DNA of 22,323 nt from NCBI GenBank assembly GCA_003164275.1, contig PLSY01000232.1:5068-27390 (forward strand). Direction: 5' to 3'. Position 1 is the first letter of the stretch; every line of letters starts with the position of its first letter. Under the pieces are notes generated by a model. The model was not told where the DNA came from, searched no databases, and saw only the letters and a list, made by a program, of their open reading frames with translations. This stretch comes from Acidimicrobiaceae bacterium. Lineage in GTDB: Bacteria; Actinomycetota; Acidimicrobiia; Acidimicrobiales; RAAP-2. Shown here in pieces: positions 1 through 7,834 of this stretch. The position numbers and the translations under genes are program-made.

Positions 1-975
1 CCGGCCTCCACCCAGCTGGCCATCTACTGCGCCTGGCGACTCCGTGGGGTCGCCGGTGCCATCCTTGGGGGCCTGTGCTTCATCGTCCCGGGCCTGGCCC
101 TCATTCTGGCGCTGTCGGCTGTCTTCCTGGCCAGCAACCCGCCCGACTGGATCCTCGGTGCTGCGGCCGGCGCCGGCGCCGCCGTACCTGCCGTTGCCCT
201 CCACGCCGCTTATGGCCTCGTCCCGGCCAGCTGGAATCGGATCGGGTCGGCCCGGTCAGAGCACCTCCGGTGGCTTGCCTATGCCACGGTTGGCGGGACA
301 GCGGCGGCCACGGTGGGGCCGTACCTGGTGGTGGTGCTGGTGGTGTGTGGGATCACCGAGATCCTGGTCCGGCGACAGGGTCGTCCGCTCGGTGACCAGG
401 TCAAGGCCTTCCTCCCCGCCGTGGTCAGTCACGCGCCGGTCCTCGGCGGACTTGGGGCACTGGCCTGGGTGGCCCTGAAGATCGGCGCCCTCTCCTACGG
501 GGGAGGGTTCGTGATCATCCCGCTCATGCAGCACGACGCGGTCGTCACCTATCACTGGATGACCGGCGCCCAGTTCCTCAACGCCGTGGCCCTCGGCCAG
601 ATCACCCCGGGGCCGGTGGTCCAGACGGTGGCTGTGGTGGGCTACGCCGCCGGCGGTGTGGGCGGGGGACTGCTGGCTGCTCTCATCGCCTTCTCCCCAT
701 CGTTCGTCTTCGTGATCGCCGGCGCCCCCCATTTCGACCAGATCCGGGCCAACCGGTCGGTCGAGGCGTTCCTGACCGGTGCCGGGCCCGCCGTCATCGG
801 CGCCATCGCCGGATCGGCCATTCCCCTCGGCTTCTCCCTCCAGCACCTCTGGCAGATTCCGGTGCTGGCCGGGGCCTTGATCTGGCTGGCCGGGCTGCGC
901 CGAGGCGTGGTCAGCGGCCTGCTCATGGCCGGCGCCGTCGGAGTGCTACTGGCCCTGACCGGTGTGCCCGTGTGA
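1..975 (+). CDS. chrA: Chromate transporter ChrA, 5'-truncated by window edge
   Basis: The reading frame is open from base 1 to the TGA at 973-975, giving 324 residues with no start, so the N-terminus lies outside the window. It is a polytopic membrane protein of the CHR family, whose members export chromate by proton- or sulfate-linked antiport. The second CHR repeat is clear: 'GALSYGGGFVIIPLM' is followed by 'LGQITPGPVVQTVAVVGY', the family's glycine- and proline-rich signature. The first residues ('PASTQLAIYCAWRLRG') match the end of the equivalent signature in the first repeat. The protein is therefore the two-repeat, long-chain form of about 400 residues, and most of it is present. Hydrophobic segments cover almost the whole length. 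Family assignment is secure; chromate as the actual substrate is inferred from the family. Confidence 0.9.
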   Translation, partial: PASTQLAIYCAWRLRGVAGAILGGLCFIVPGLALILALSAVFLASNPPDWILGAAAGAGAAVPAVALHAAYGLVPASWNRIGSARSEHLRWLAYATVGGTAAATVGPYLVVVLVVCGITEILVRRQGRPLGDQVKAFLPAVVSHAPVLGGLGALAWVALKIGALSYGGGFVIIPLMQHDAVVTYHWMTGAQFLNAVALGQITPGPVVQTVAVVGYAAGGVGGGLLAALIAFSPSFVFVIAGAPHFDQIRANRSVEAFLTGAGPAVIGAIAGSAIPLGFSLQHLWQIPVLAGALIWLAGLRRGVVSGLLMAGAVGVLLALTGVPV

Positions 976-983
976 TTCTGGGA

Positions 984-999
984 GTGGCTTCTGAGCCAC
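984..999 (+). terminator. Possible hairpin just after chrA
   Basis: GTGGCT at 984-989 and AGCCAC at 994-999 are perfect inverted repeats around a 4-base loop, starting 9 bases after the chrA stop. No T-tract follows, so this is at best a weak or Rho-assisted terminator. Confidence 0.3.
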
Positions 1000-1036
1000 C
1001 GCACTACCGTCGATCGTGATGGGAAGGGAGGTCACC

Positions 1037-1420
1037 ATGTCGACCACGGAGCCGAGCACGGCGGAGGATCGCGGCCCAAGTGTCTGTGGTGCTCGAATCA
1101 GCTGATCTGAAGAGTTTCTGCGACCTCCTCGATCTGAACGTCCGATGGGGCGCCCTGGCGACCAGGTCTCCGGTTGTCACAATCGAGATCAGGTCCTCGC
1201 CTGGTACCGGCGTGGCCGGGCCAAAGGTGTCAGAGCTCGAGTGACGAAGATCGTGGTGCAAGGCGACCGGGTACTCGTTGGGCTGCAGATCGAAGGCAGG
1301 TCGGATCCTGAGGCTCGCATCGGCGAGACCAATCGTTGGCAGATTCTCACCGTCCACCACGGACGCATCGCGGACATCCGAGGTTTCGAGAGTCGAAGCG
1401 ACGCGCAGCGTTCCCTGTAG
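1037..1420 (+). pseudogene. NTF2-like / SnoaL-like family protein, frameshifted
   Basis: A good ribosome site (GGGAGG, about 1026-1031) precedes ATG 1037, but that frame stops at TGA 1101-1103 or close by. The coding signal passes to frame 3 for 'VVLESADLKSFCDLLDLNVRWGA' (split here as LESADLKSF then CDLLDLNVRWGA) and returns to frame 2 for 'GDQVSGC' and 'RDQVLAWYRRGRA', ending 'FESRSDAQRSL'. This is the cone-shaped NTF2/SnoaL-like fold family of small actinobacterial proteins with no fixed reaction. Restoring the second junction needs one extra C in the CCC run at 1153-1155. The first junction lies near 1080-1090; alternatively translation starts at GTG 1080 or 1086. The gene is either broken or carries indel errors. 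Family call is moderate; function is unknown. Confidence 0.6.
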
Positions 1421-1867
1421 GCGCGGTTGGCCCGTATCCAGGCTGGCGCTCCGGTCCCACATTCCATCCCACGGGCTGCGCAAGGAAGGCGTGTAGGAAA
1501 GGTCGAGGTCGCTCATGGCTCAACAGCCGTTCCGTCGAAGATGGTGGTGGCGGCGATGTCAACCTTCTTGGCGATCTCCGGATGCTTGTGTCCGAAGAGT
1601 TGCACGCTGAGGAGGCGCCGGCTCTTCGATCGCCCAGGTAGCGGATGGTTTGCAAAGACACTCGCAGACAGGGCGACGATGAACGGATTGCTGTTGAGAC
1701 GATGTGCGAACTGCTGGGAAACTAAGCCAACACGCGAGCCCATCCTCTGGAAGGCGGGACGTCATTGTGACCTTCGCCTCTACAACCGCGATTCGGCCCG
1801 AACAAGACTCTTCGTAGGGTCCATCCGGGCTCGCGCCCGGGCACGTCGTCCGGAGCGGGGAGACACC
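1421..1867. other. Non-coding or unrecognised stretch before the ABC operon
   Basis: I see no gene I can support here. The ABC ATPase frame stays open upstream to 1427, but that segment has no family-like sequence and is Arg/Cys-rich in the manner of shadow reading frames. A minus-strand frame of 76 codons (1743-1513) is also open but unrecognised. The operon promoter is presumably in this stretch; I could not identify convincing -35/-10 boxes. Confidence 0.4.
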
Positions 1868-2914
1868 ATGCCCGAGTACATGATCAGTGGGAACGAGGGG
1901 CCACACTTGCCGATCCTTGCAGCGCCGCCCGACACCTCCGTGCGGGAGTACGCGCGGCCCGTCTCCCTGTCTTTTCGGGGCGTCATCCACCGCTATGGAG
2001 TCCAGATTGCTCTGGACCGGCTGGACCTCGAGGTGGCTCAGGGCGAGGTGCTTGCGCTCCTCGGACCGAACGGCGCCGGCAAGTCGACCATCATCTCTCT
2101 TTTACTCGGCCTCCTCCGACCGCAGCATGGATGCGTCGAGGTTCTCGGCAGCGACCCGCGCCGGGCCGTGGCCGATGGCCGGGTCGGTGCCATGCTCCAG
2201 TCCGGCTCCGGCATCGGCCTACCCCCAGGCGTCCGCGTCGACCAGGCCCTCGGCCTGGTCCGACGGCTGTATCGGCAACCTTTGCCGCTCGCCGAGATCG
2301 TCGACCGAGCCGACATCGGCACCCTCCTGCGCCGGCGGACCGACCGTCTCTCGGGCGGCCAGGCCCAGCGAGTCCGCTTCGCCATCGCCATCGCCGGCGA
2401 CCCTGAGGTCGCGTTCCTCGACGAGCCGACATCGGCCATGGACGTGGAGTCCCGCCAGAGCTTCTGGCGGATGATTCGGGACTTCGGGAATGAGGGTCGC
2501 ACGGTGCTCTTCGCTACCCACCACCTGGCGGAGGCAGACGAGATCGCCGACCGCGTGGTCGTGCTCAACCACGGGACGGTGGTGGCTGACGGCCCCGGGG
2601 CCACCCTCAAGGCAGCCGTGAAGACCCGGCGGCTGCGGTTCGTCACCGATCGTCCGGACCGTGCGGCGCTCTCCGAGCTTGATGGCGTGACGGAGGTCGA
2701 CGTCTTCGGCACTGGCATCTCGATCGACTCGCTTGATGCCGACGCCACCATCCGCGACCTGGTCGGGCGTGGCGTCCCGTTCCGCGACCTCGAGGTCACC
2801 GGGGCGGGACTGGAACAGGCGTTCGTGGCGCTGACTGGCCGTGGCTTCGACGCCATCCCGCCCAAACCCGCGATGACCCCTTCGACCGACACCGTGGGTG
2901 GGGTCGGCACGTGA
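1868..2914 (+). CDS. ABC transporter ATP-binding protein (drug-exporter type)
   Basis: This 348-residue cytoplasmic ATPase powers the membrane partner encoded directly downstream. All nucleotide-binding motifs are present: Walker A GPNGAGKS (about 66-73), Q-loop Gln (about 111), signature LSGGQAQR (161-168), Walker B VAFLDEPT (181-188), D-loop SAMD and switch His in ATHH (about 218). The roughly 100 residues after the ATPase core form the extra C-terminal domain seen in DrrA/CcmA-like exporters. ATG 1868 is chosen because a GGGGAGA ribosome site precedes it at short distance and the homologous sequence begins soon after; an upstream in-frame extension exists but is not family-like. The stop overlaps the permease start by four bases (GTGA), which implies coupled translation. 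Antibiotic or lipid export is likely; the substrate cannot be read from the sequence. Confidence 0.92.
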   Translation: MPEYMISGNEGPHLPILAAPPDTSVREYARPVSLSFRGVIHRYGVQIALDRLDLEVAQGEVLALLGPNGAGKSTIISLLLGLLRPQHGCVEVLGSDPRRAVADGRVGAMLQSGSGIGLPPGVRVDQALGLVRRLYRQPLPLAEIVDRADIGTLLRRRTDRLSGGQAQRVRFAIAIAGDPEVAFLDEPTSAMDVESRQSFWRMIRDFGNEGRTVLFATHHLAEADEIADRVVVLNHGTVVADGPGATLKAAVKTRRLRFVTDRPDRAALSELDGVTEVDVFGTGISIDSLDADATIRDLVGRGVPFRDLEVTGAGLEQAFVALTGRGFDAIPPKPAMTPSTDTVGGVGT

Positions 2915-3759
2915 CCGACGCTTCGACCGTCCCACCAGACCTGTCGAACCATCCCCTCGAGTGCAACCGAACGGGCCCGATGCCACAGGACGGCTGGCGC
3001 AGCCGCCTGTCGCCACTCCTCGCCTTTGGCCGATTCGAGGTGGGGCGACTGTTGCGGAGCTGGAAGTTCTTCGCCATCACCGTCGGCTTCCCGGTGATCT
3101 TCTACGTCCTCTTCCTCGGCAACCAAACGGCAGGCAAAGTCGTGGACGGCACGGTACCCTGGCGCGTCTATCTCATGGTCTCCATGTGCTCCTTCGGGGC
3201 GCTGGTGGCGGCCCTCAACGCAGGGGGCGCCCGGCTGTCGATGGAACGAGCCTCCGGTTGGGCCCGCCAGCTTCGGGTCACCCCCATCCCTGCCTGGTCA
3301 TACGTCACCACCAAGGTCGTGGCCAGCATGCTCGTGATACTGCCGGTGATCGTCATTGTGGAAGCGGTCGGTGCCAGCTTTGGCGGCGTGCGACTGCCCG
3401 CCGCGACGTGGCTGGGGCTCACCGTCCTGCTGTGGGCCACCTCACTGCCGTTCGCCGTGCTGGGCGTCTTCATCGGCTTCCTGGTAGCGACCGAAGCTGC
3501 GTTTCCCGTCGTCACCGGTCTGATGTTCGTCCTCGGATACTTCGGAGGCCTGTTCACGCCGGTCGACCAAATGCCGGGCTCGCTCCAGTTCGTTGCCCAC
3601 CTCATGCCGAGCTATCACCAGGTCTCCCTGGCCCTGGCCATCCTCGACGGCCAAACCCTGTTACTCAGCCATTGGCTGATCCTGGCCAGCTACGTGGCGG
3701 TGCTCGGCCTGGCGATCGCGTGGAAGCACCGGATCGAAGAAGCACGCGGCCACGCCTGA
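2911..3759 (+). CDS. ABC-2 type transporter permease
   Basis: This 282-residue membrane protein of the ABC-2 family starts at GTG 2911, inside the stop of the ATPase gene. After a cytoplasmic N-terminus of about 55 residues come roughly six hydrophobic segments: 'FFAITVGFPVIFYVLFL', the region after 'RVYLMVSM', 'VVASMLVILPVIVIV', 'LTVLLWATSLPFAVLG', 'VTGLMFVLGYFGGLF' and 'WLILASYVAVLGLAI'. The segment 'GLFTPVDQMPGSLQFVAHLMPSYH' (given here in overlapping pieces: GLFTPVDQMP, LQFVAHLMPSYH) is the typical ABC-2 element in which a gap-and-proline motif precedes the last helix. The permease should dimerise and work with the ATPase from 1868. This is an intact two-gene exporter operon with no accessory regulator next to it. 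Confidence 0.9.
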   Translation: MTDASTVPPDLSNHPLECNRTGPMPQDGWRSRLSPLLAFGRFEVGRLLRSWKFFAITVGFPVIFYVLFLGNQTAGKVVDGTVPWRVYLMVSMCSFGALVAALNAGGARLSMERASGWARQLRVTPIPAWSYVTTKVVASMLVILPVIVIVEAVGASFGGVRLPAATWLGLTVLLWATSLPFAVLGVFIGFLVATEAAFPVVTGLMFVLGYFGGLFTPVDQMPGSLQFVAHLMPSYHQVSLALAILDGQTLLLSHWLILASYVAVLGLAIAWKHRIEEARGHA

Positions 3760-3958
3760 TCGGGACTCGTCACCAACGCGGTACCCGTGGGCATCGAACG
3801 GATCAGCTCGTGGAGGATGGACCACGCCCCAGAGGCTGTTGCGGATCGCTCGGGCTAATGCCCCGTCCTCACTGCTGCCCTCGCGATCGTTGCATGCGCC
3901 CGGAACGCCACAACGGGGCGTCCTTGCGGACCTTCGGCCGTTCGCAGCGGCGCGCGGG

Positions 3959-4234
3959 ATGAAGAGCCCGCCCACGCTGGAGCAATTCATCCCCTTTGAC
4001 CCGGCGAAAAAACTGTCAGAAGCGACCGTCATCATCGGCGGCAATAAGAAGCTACGGGTCGTGATAGGCGCCTACGACACGGTCATCGCATTGTGTGATC
4101 CATCTGCCCCGGAGTCCGACGCCGTCGCTCAGTTGGAAGGACAGGGATTTCGCGTCCTGGCGGTTGCGGAAGGGCCGAAGGCGGGTCACATGACACCCAT
4201 CGGGCTGATTGCTCTGAGCGATCCACCACGGTGA
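3959..4234 (+). pseudogene. P-type ATPase fragment (nucleotide-binding domain)
   Basis: About 90 residues resemble the N-domain to P-domain stretch of cation or proton P-type ATPases. 'FIPFDPAKKLSEATV' corresponds to the F-x-PFDP-x-x-K-x-x-E nucleotide-binding segment, 'RVVIGAYDTVIALC' to the K-G-A-x-x-x-V-x-x-L-C segment (Lys of KGA is replaced by Ile), and 'GFRVLAVAEG' followed by 'GLIALSDPPR' to the end of the N-domain. The phosphorylation DKTGT motif, the hinge aspartates and all membrane helices are missing. The match ends exactly at the TGA 4232-4234, where an unrelated recombinase fragment takes over in another frame. No family-like sequence lies before 3959. I regard it as a decayed fragment. 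ATG 3959 marks only where similarity begins. Confidence 0.65.
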
Positions 4235-4439
4235 GCTCCTCCGGGCCCAACAACGGCTTGGCCATCACGACGCCTCAACGACGCTGCGGAACTATGCCCA
4301 TGCCCTTCCCCTCGAGGACGGCGAGGTGGCGGACGACATTGATGCCATGCCGGACGCCGGCGGCACTCAGCCACGCTCTCGCCCAATGCCAAAACCATGG
4401 GCAATTCTGAGCAAGTCCGGAGCGTGGACGGTGGGCTAG
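4218..4439 (+). pseudogene. Tyrosine recombinase (integrase) C-terminal remnant
   Basis: In frame 3, 'LLRAQQRLGHHDASTTLRNYAHALP' (in parts: RLGHHDASTT, LRNYAHALP) followed by 'EVADDIDAM' matches the extreme C-terminus of phage-type tyrosine recombinases. The L-G-H motif carries the conserved His, and the Tyr of N-Y-A-H is at the position of the catalytic nucleophile. Everything before this (N-terminal binding domain and the first catalytic Arg) is absent, and the frame is closed upstream by TGA 4215-4217. The tail runs to TAG 4437-4439. Together with the P-type ATPase fragment it marks an old integration or recombination scar. Confidence 0.65.
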
Positions 4440-4786
4440 CTCCCCAGGCTGCTCTCACTGGATTTAAACGGTATAGAGCAGATATAGGGCACCTCAGATC
4501 TACGGATCAGATTCGTGGCTGGGACTCCAGACGTAGGCGGATCACTCCCGCTGTCGCCCAGATCGCCCCTTTGAAGCGAGCTGAAAACGCTGAGAGCGTT
4601 CGCCGCCCACGGAGCCGTGGACCGAATCCTCAGCAACCTCGAGACTGAGGGGATGGCGGTGGAGGATGGCCCACGGCTCGGTGGCCGTTCGGCAGCGTCA
4701 GGATCATGCTTGATCGAGGACGGCAGTACTCGGGCCGGCAAACCTTGTATTCGTCCGTCTAGCGACGCGGCCTGCCTGTCCTCTTG
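4440..4786. other. Stretch without recognisable gene; paired hairpins
   Basis: I can support no gene here. Two perfect short inverted repeats lie next to each other: AACGCT/AGCGTT at 4586-4600 (3-base loop) and CCACGG/CCGTGG at 4607-4620 (2-base gap). They lie beyond the 3' ends of both the recombinase remnant (+) and the metallopeptidase gene (-), so a termination role is possible, but neither has a T-tract. Confidence 0.35.
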
Positions 4787-5788
4787 CTATCCCCAGCCCA
4801 GCTCATGCAGGCGGGGGTCGGTGATCCCGAAGTGGTGGGCGATCTCGTGTATCACTGTTGTGTGCACCAGGTCCCTGACCGCTTCCCTCGTCCGACAGTG
4901 TTCGCAGATCGTCTTTCGATAGATGAAGATCTTGTCGGGGTTCGCGTACCACGTTCCGTAGTACCGCTTGGTCAGGGGGACGCCCAAGTAGAGGCCGAAG
5001 AGGTCTCGTCCCTCGGCCTCCTCCTCGACCGCGATCACCACGTTTGTCATGGCCTTGAGGAACTCCTCCGGGAGCGAGTCGAGGGCGTCGCCCACCAGCT
5101 CCTCGAACTCCTTTAAGGGGACATCGATTCCCGGCTTGCCGTTCACATCGGAATGGAGTGCGTGATGCGGCTCCCGGTGGCGGCTGTGGAGGATTCCCAG
5201 GATCGTCCCCTTGATCCCGAGTGAGGTGGCGATCGACACGAACTGGTCCCTGGCCGACGCACTGACCGGCAGTCGCGACTCCACAGTCCACTTGCCCAGC
5301 GACTCGAGGGCCAGTCGGTAGCGTCCGCCGTCCAGATGGCTCTCGAACCAGTGCCGTTGAGACTCGGACAGGTTTGGGGCGACGGTCCTCTCCAGGTGGC
5401 GCAGTCGGCGACGGATCACCTTGTCGCTCTCAGTCGTCAGCGCTCCATGCGAAACATGGGACAGCCGGTTCGAAAGTGCGTTCTGCCCGGCAGCGTGACG
5501 TTTCTGCCGTCGCACGGGGCCCGCTGGGTGGACCCATCGGACGACCAAGATGCCCAGCACCACTACGAGTGCAGCCACAACGGCAACGACGAGCCAGAGT
5601 CCCGACGTGCCGACCGCCGCGGCGTCGATGGACCCGACACCCAAGGCCCTATGCCCCCCGGACGGTTCGGCCCGGACTCTGGTGACTGACCGCTGGGCCC
5701 GCTCCCAATTGTGATCGGTCCATGGACCAACGGTACCGGTCGCACCTAACGATACGACCAACCAGCGGCAACAAATGCTGGATTCCAT
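4787..5788 (-). CDS. Membrane-anchored zincin-like metallopeptidase with MafI-like middle region
   Basis: The reading frame encodes 333 residues. Residues 62-84 form one strong transmembrane helix ('LWLVVAVVAALVVVLGILVV'), followed by a basic stretch. Residues about 125-195 ('NLSESQRHWFESHLDGGRY', then 'ALESLGKW') resemble the short helical MafI-type immunity-protein family. Residues about 223-333 match the minimal zincin family PF06262 (DUF1025): 'EFEELVGDALDSLPEEF' at its start, 'GLYLGVPLTKR', 'PDKIFIYRKTI' and the zinc motif HEIAHHFGI (His314, Glu315, His318). The zinc domain usually stands alone as a protein of about 110-130 residues, so this fusion is unusual. The first 50 residues look non-conserved. 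ATG 5788 has only a distant GAGGA, and TTG near 5644 is an alternative start. The gene is monocistronic. The substrate is unknown. Confidence 0.75.
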   Translation of the reverse strand: MESSICCRWLVVSLGATGTVGPWTDHNWERAQRSVTRVRAEPSGGHRALGVGSIDAAAVGTSGLWLVVAVVAALVVVLGILVVRWVHPAGPVRRQKRHAAGQNALSNRLSHVSHGALTTESDKVIRRRLRHLERTVAPNLSESQRHWFESHLDGGRYRLALESLGKWTVESRLPVSASARDQFVSIATSLGIKGTILGILHSRHREPHHALHSDVNGKPGIDVPLKEFEELVGDALDSLPEEFLKAMTNVVIAVEEEAEGRDLFGLYLGVPLTKRYYGTWYANPDKIFIYRKTICEHCRTREAVRDLVHTTVIHEIAHHFGITDPRLHELGWG

Positions 5789-5966
5789 CGACGAAATTCA
5801 AGGTCCTCAGTTTGAAAGACGTCAGGGAGAAGCGCCATTGAACCAGCATGGCATTAGGCAGACGACGGGTGCTTCAGACGGCCGGTAGCGGGTCGGACCG
5901 GTCACATTGACGACCGCCGGACCGAGGAATTGCTACTCATGCTTTGCGGAGGAGCAGAATGAAGTC

Positions 5967-7667
5967 GTGACCAACCAGCCAGGACGCGACGACCTCGCCC
6001 GATGGATGGAATCGCGTCCGACTAACTACTACGAGGCGACACCCAATCTGCGGTCGGTACTCGACATCCGGGCCGGCGCCACGCGTACGTCCGCCATGGA
6101 GCCTGGCCTCATTGACTTCGGCAGTCGGGTCGCCGAGGTCATCGATCCCGCCGTCGAGATCCTCGAACGCCACCGCGAGATGCCCGCCCACATCCCCTAT
6201 GACGGCATTGGCCGGCGCGTCGAGCAGATCGAGTTTCACCCTGAGTACCGGCGCGCCGGCCAGGCGGTGTGGTCGTCGGGGATCCTTGCGGTGAATCAGG
6301 GCGGCCGCGGCGCCTTCGAGCAGGCCGCCTTATTCTACCTCCTGGCACAAGCAGGAGAAGGCGGCCACAGCTGCCCGGTCGTGTGCACCGCCGGTCTGGC
6401 GCGGGCCGTCGAGCGCCGGGGAGCGCCCGAACTCAAGGAGCGTTACCTGTCCGGTCTCTTCGAGGTCGACTACGACCGCTGCCTGCGGGGAGCGCAATTT
6501 CTCACCGAGGTCCAAGGGGGCTCCGACGTGGGAGCCAACGTGGCGCGTGCCGCGCCTGACCCGACCGAGCCTGGCGCATGGCGGATCACCGGCGAGAAGT
6601 GGTTCTGCTCGGTGGCCGATGCCGACCTTTTCGCCGTGACCGCCCGCCCTGACGGCGCGAGTAAAGGCACCCGCGGGCTGGGATGCTTTCTCGTGCCCCG
6701 GAGCCTAGACGACGTCACCCCCAACGGCTTTCTCATCCGGCGGTTGAAGGACAAGCTCGGGACGCGCTGTCTCGCTTCGGCAGAGATCGATTTCGACGGC
6801 GCCCTGGGCTGGCCCATCGGCGATGTCGAGGAGGGGTTTCATGTCGCCGTGGAGGAGCTGCTCAACACCTCCCGGTGGCTGAACGCCGTGGGCTCGACCG
6901 GTCTCATGCGTCGCGCCTACTTAGAGGCCTCGACCTTTGCGCGCCACCGTCAGGCGTTCGGGCAGGCCGTGGGGTCGTTCCCAGCTGTGCGCGAGCAGTT
7001 GGCGGTAATGAAGGTCGAAGAGCAGGCCGCCCTGGCCTCGACCATGGCGCTCACCGCGCTGCTCGACCACCTCGATAACGGCCGGGCCTCCGAGCAGGAG
7101 ATTGCCGTTTACCGATTCCTCGTCAATGCCAACAAGTACCTCACGTCGATCACGGCCACCGATGTCGTGCACCGCGGGATCGAGGTACTTGGCGGCAACG
7201 GCACGATCGAAGACTTCTCCCCGCTTCCTCGCCTCTATCGCGATGCCGTCGTGTTCGAAAGCTGGGAGGGCACCCACAATGTGCTGTGTGCCCAGGTGTA
7301 CCGAGACTGCACGCGCCTCGGCCTCCTCGACCAGGTGCTGGCGTGGGTCCGGGACCAGTTGGCCACAGCCGGCGGAAACGAGGGCGCCACAGTCACTGCC
7401 GTACTGGATCCGCTTGAGCTTCGCCTGCAACACTCGCTTGCGGATCCCGAGTACGCTGCCGCCCATTTCCGTCGCCACCTCGACAACCTCACCCGCGTCA
7501 TCCAGGCATCATGCCTTCTCGCGGAGGCGGTCAAAGGGGCCGACGCCCAGAAGAGCGCAGTGGTGGCGCTGTTCGTGGGGCGCCACCTAGCTCCGGAAAA
7601 CCGTCCCGAAGATGAGCCGGGATGGAAGGAGCTGGTGGAGGCCGTTGTCGGTGACGACTTCGGGTGA
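5967..7667 (+). CDS. Acyl-CoA dehydrogenase, AidB-like large form
   Basis: This is a 566-residue FAD-dependent acyl-CoA dehydrogenase. Family members remove hydrogens from the alpha and beta carbons of acyl-CoA thioesters and pass electrons to electron-transfer flavoprotein. The long form with 'FLTEVQGGSDVGAN' (about 178-191) and 'GEKWFCSVADADLF' (209-222) resembles the AidB/isovaleryl-type branch more than short-chain enzymes. Other markers are 'RHRQAFGQ' (326-333), 'EVLGGNGTIEDF' (406-417) and 'YRDAVVFESWEGTHN' (424-438), where Glu sits in the region of the catalytic base. GTG 5967 is preferred over the in-frame TTG 5907 because GGAGGAG lies upstream (5948-5954) and homology begins there, although the spacing is a little long. 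The stop overlaps the next open frame by GTGA. AidB itself is linked to alkylation damage; that role is not implied here. Confidence 0.88.
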   Translation: MTNQPGRDDLARWMESRPTNYYEATPNLRSVLDIRAGATRTSAMEPGLIDFGSRVAEVIDPAVEILERHREMPAHIPYDGIGRRVEQIEFHPEYRRAGQAVWSSGILAVNQGGRGAFEQAALFYLLAQAGEGGHSCPVVCTAGLARAVERRGAPELKERYLSGLFEVDYDRCLRGAQFLTEVQGGSDVGANVARAAPDPTEPGAWRITGEKWFCSVADADLFAVTARPDGASKGTRGLGCFLVPRSLDDVTPNGFLIRRLKDKLGTRCLASAEIDFDGALGWPIGDVEEGFHVAVEELLNTSRWLNAVGSTGLMRRAYLEASTFARHRQAFGQAVGSFPAVREQLAVMKVEEQAALASTMALTALLDHLDNGRASEQEIAVYRFLVNANKYLTSITATDVVHRGIEVLGGNGTIEDFSPLPRLYRDAVVFESWEGTHNVLCAQVYRDCTRLGLLDQVLAWVRDQLATAGGNEGATVTAVLDPLELRLQHSLADPEYAAAHFRRHLDNLTRVIQASCLLAEAVKGADAQKSAVVALFVGRHLAPENRPEDEPGWKELVEAVVGDDFG

Positions 7668-7834
7668 TGCTTGCCAGAAGCGGCGCCGAGTCCTATGTCG
7701 CGCCAATTTCGCCAAACACTTTGGCGAGGAAGAGTTCAGTTGCGGCCAGGATCCAAGCCCCCGGTACCGCCGCGGGGGCAGTCGCTGATGCGAGCCGCTG
7801 CCCGGCTGGTGTCGACTGGCTACCGTTACTGGCC

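Noticed and set aside
256..846. Minus-strand frame of 196 codons opposite chrA
   Set aside because: Composition is dominated by Gly, Asp, Glu and His, with no family-like segment; chrA on the plus strand explains the bases.
1513..1743. Minus-strand frame containing 'LFGHKHPEIAKKV', reminiscent of an integrase L-G-H motif
   Set aside because: No catalytic Tyr or Arg context and no ribosome site; the resemblance is too short to call a gene.
2038..3126. Long minus-strand open frame of 362 codons
   Set aside because: It is the antisense of the ABC operon; the product is Arg/Ser/Thr-rich without motifs, as expected of a shadow frame in GC-rich DNA.
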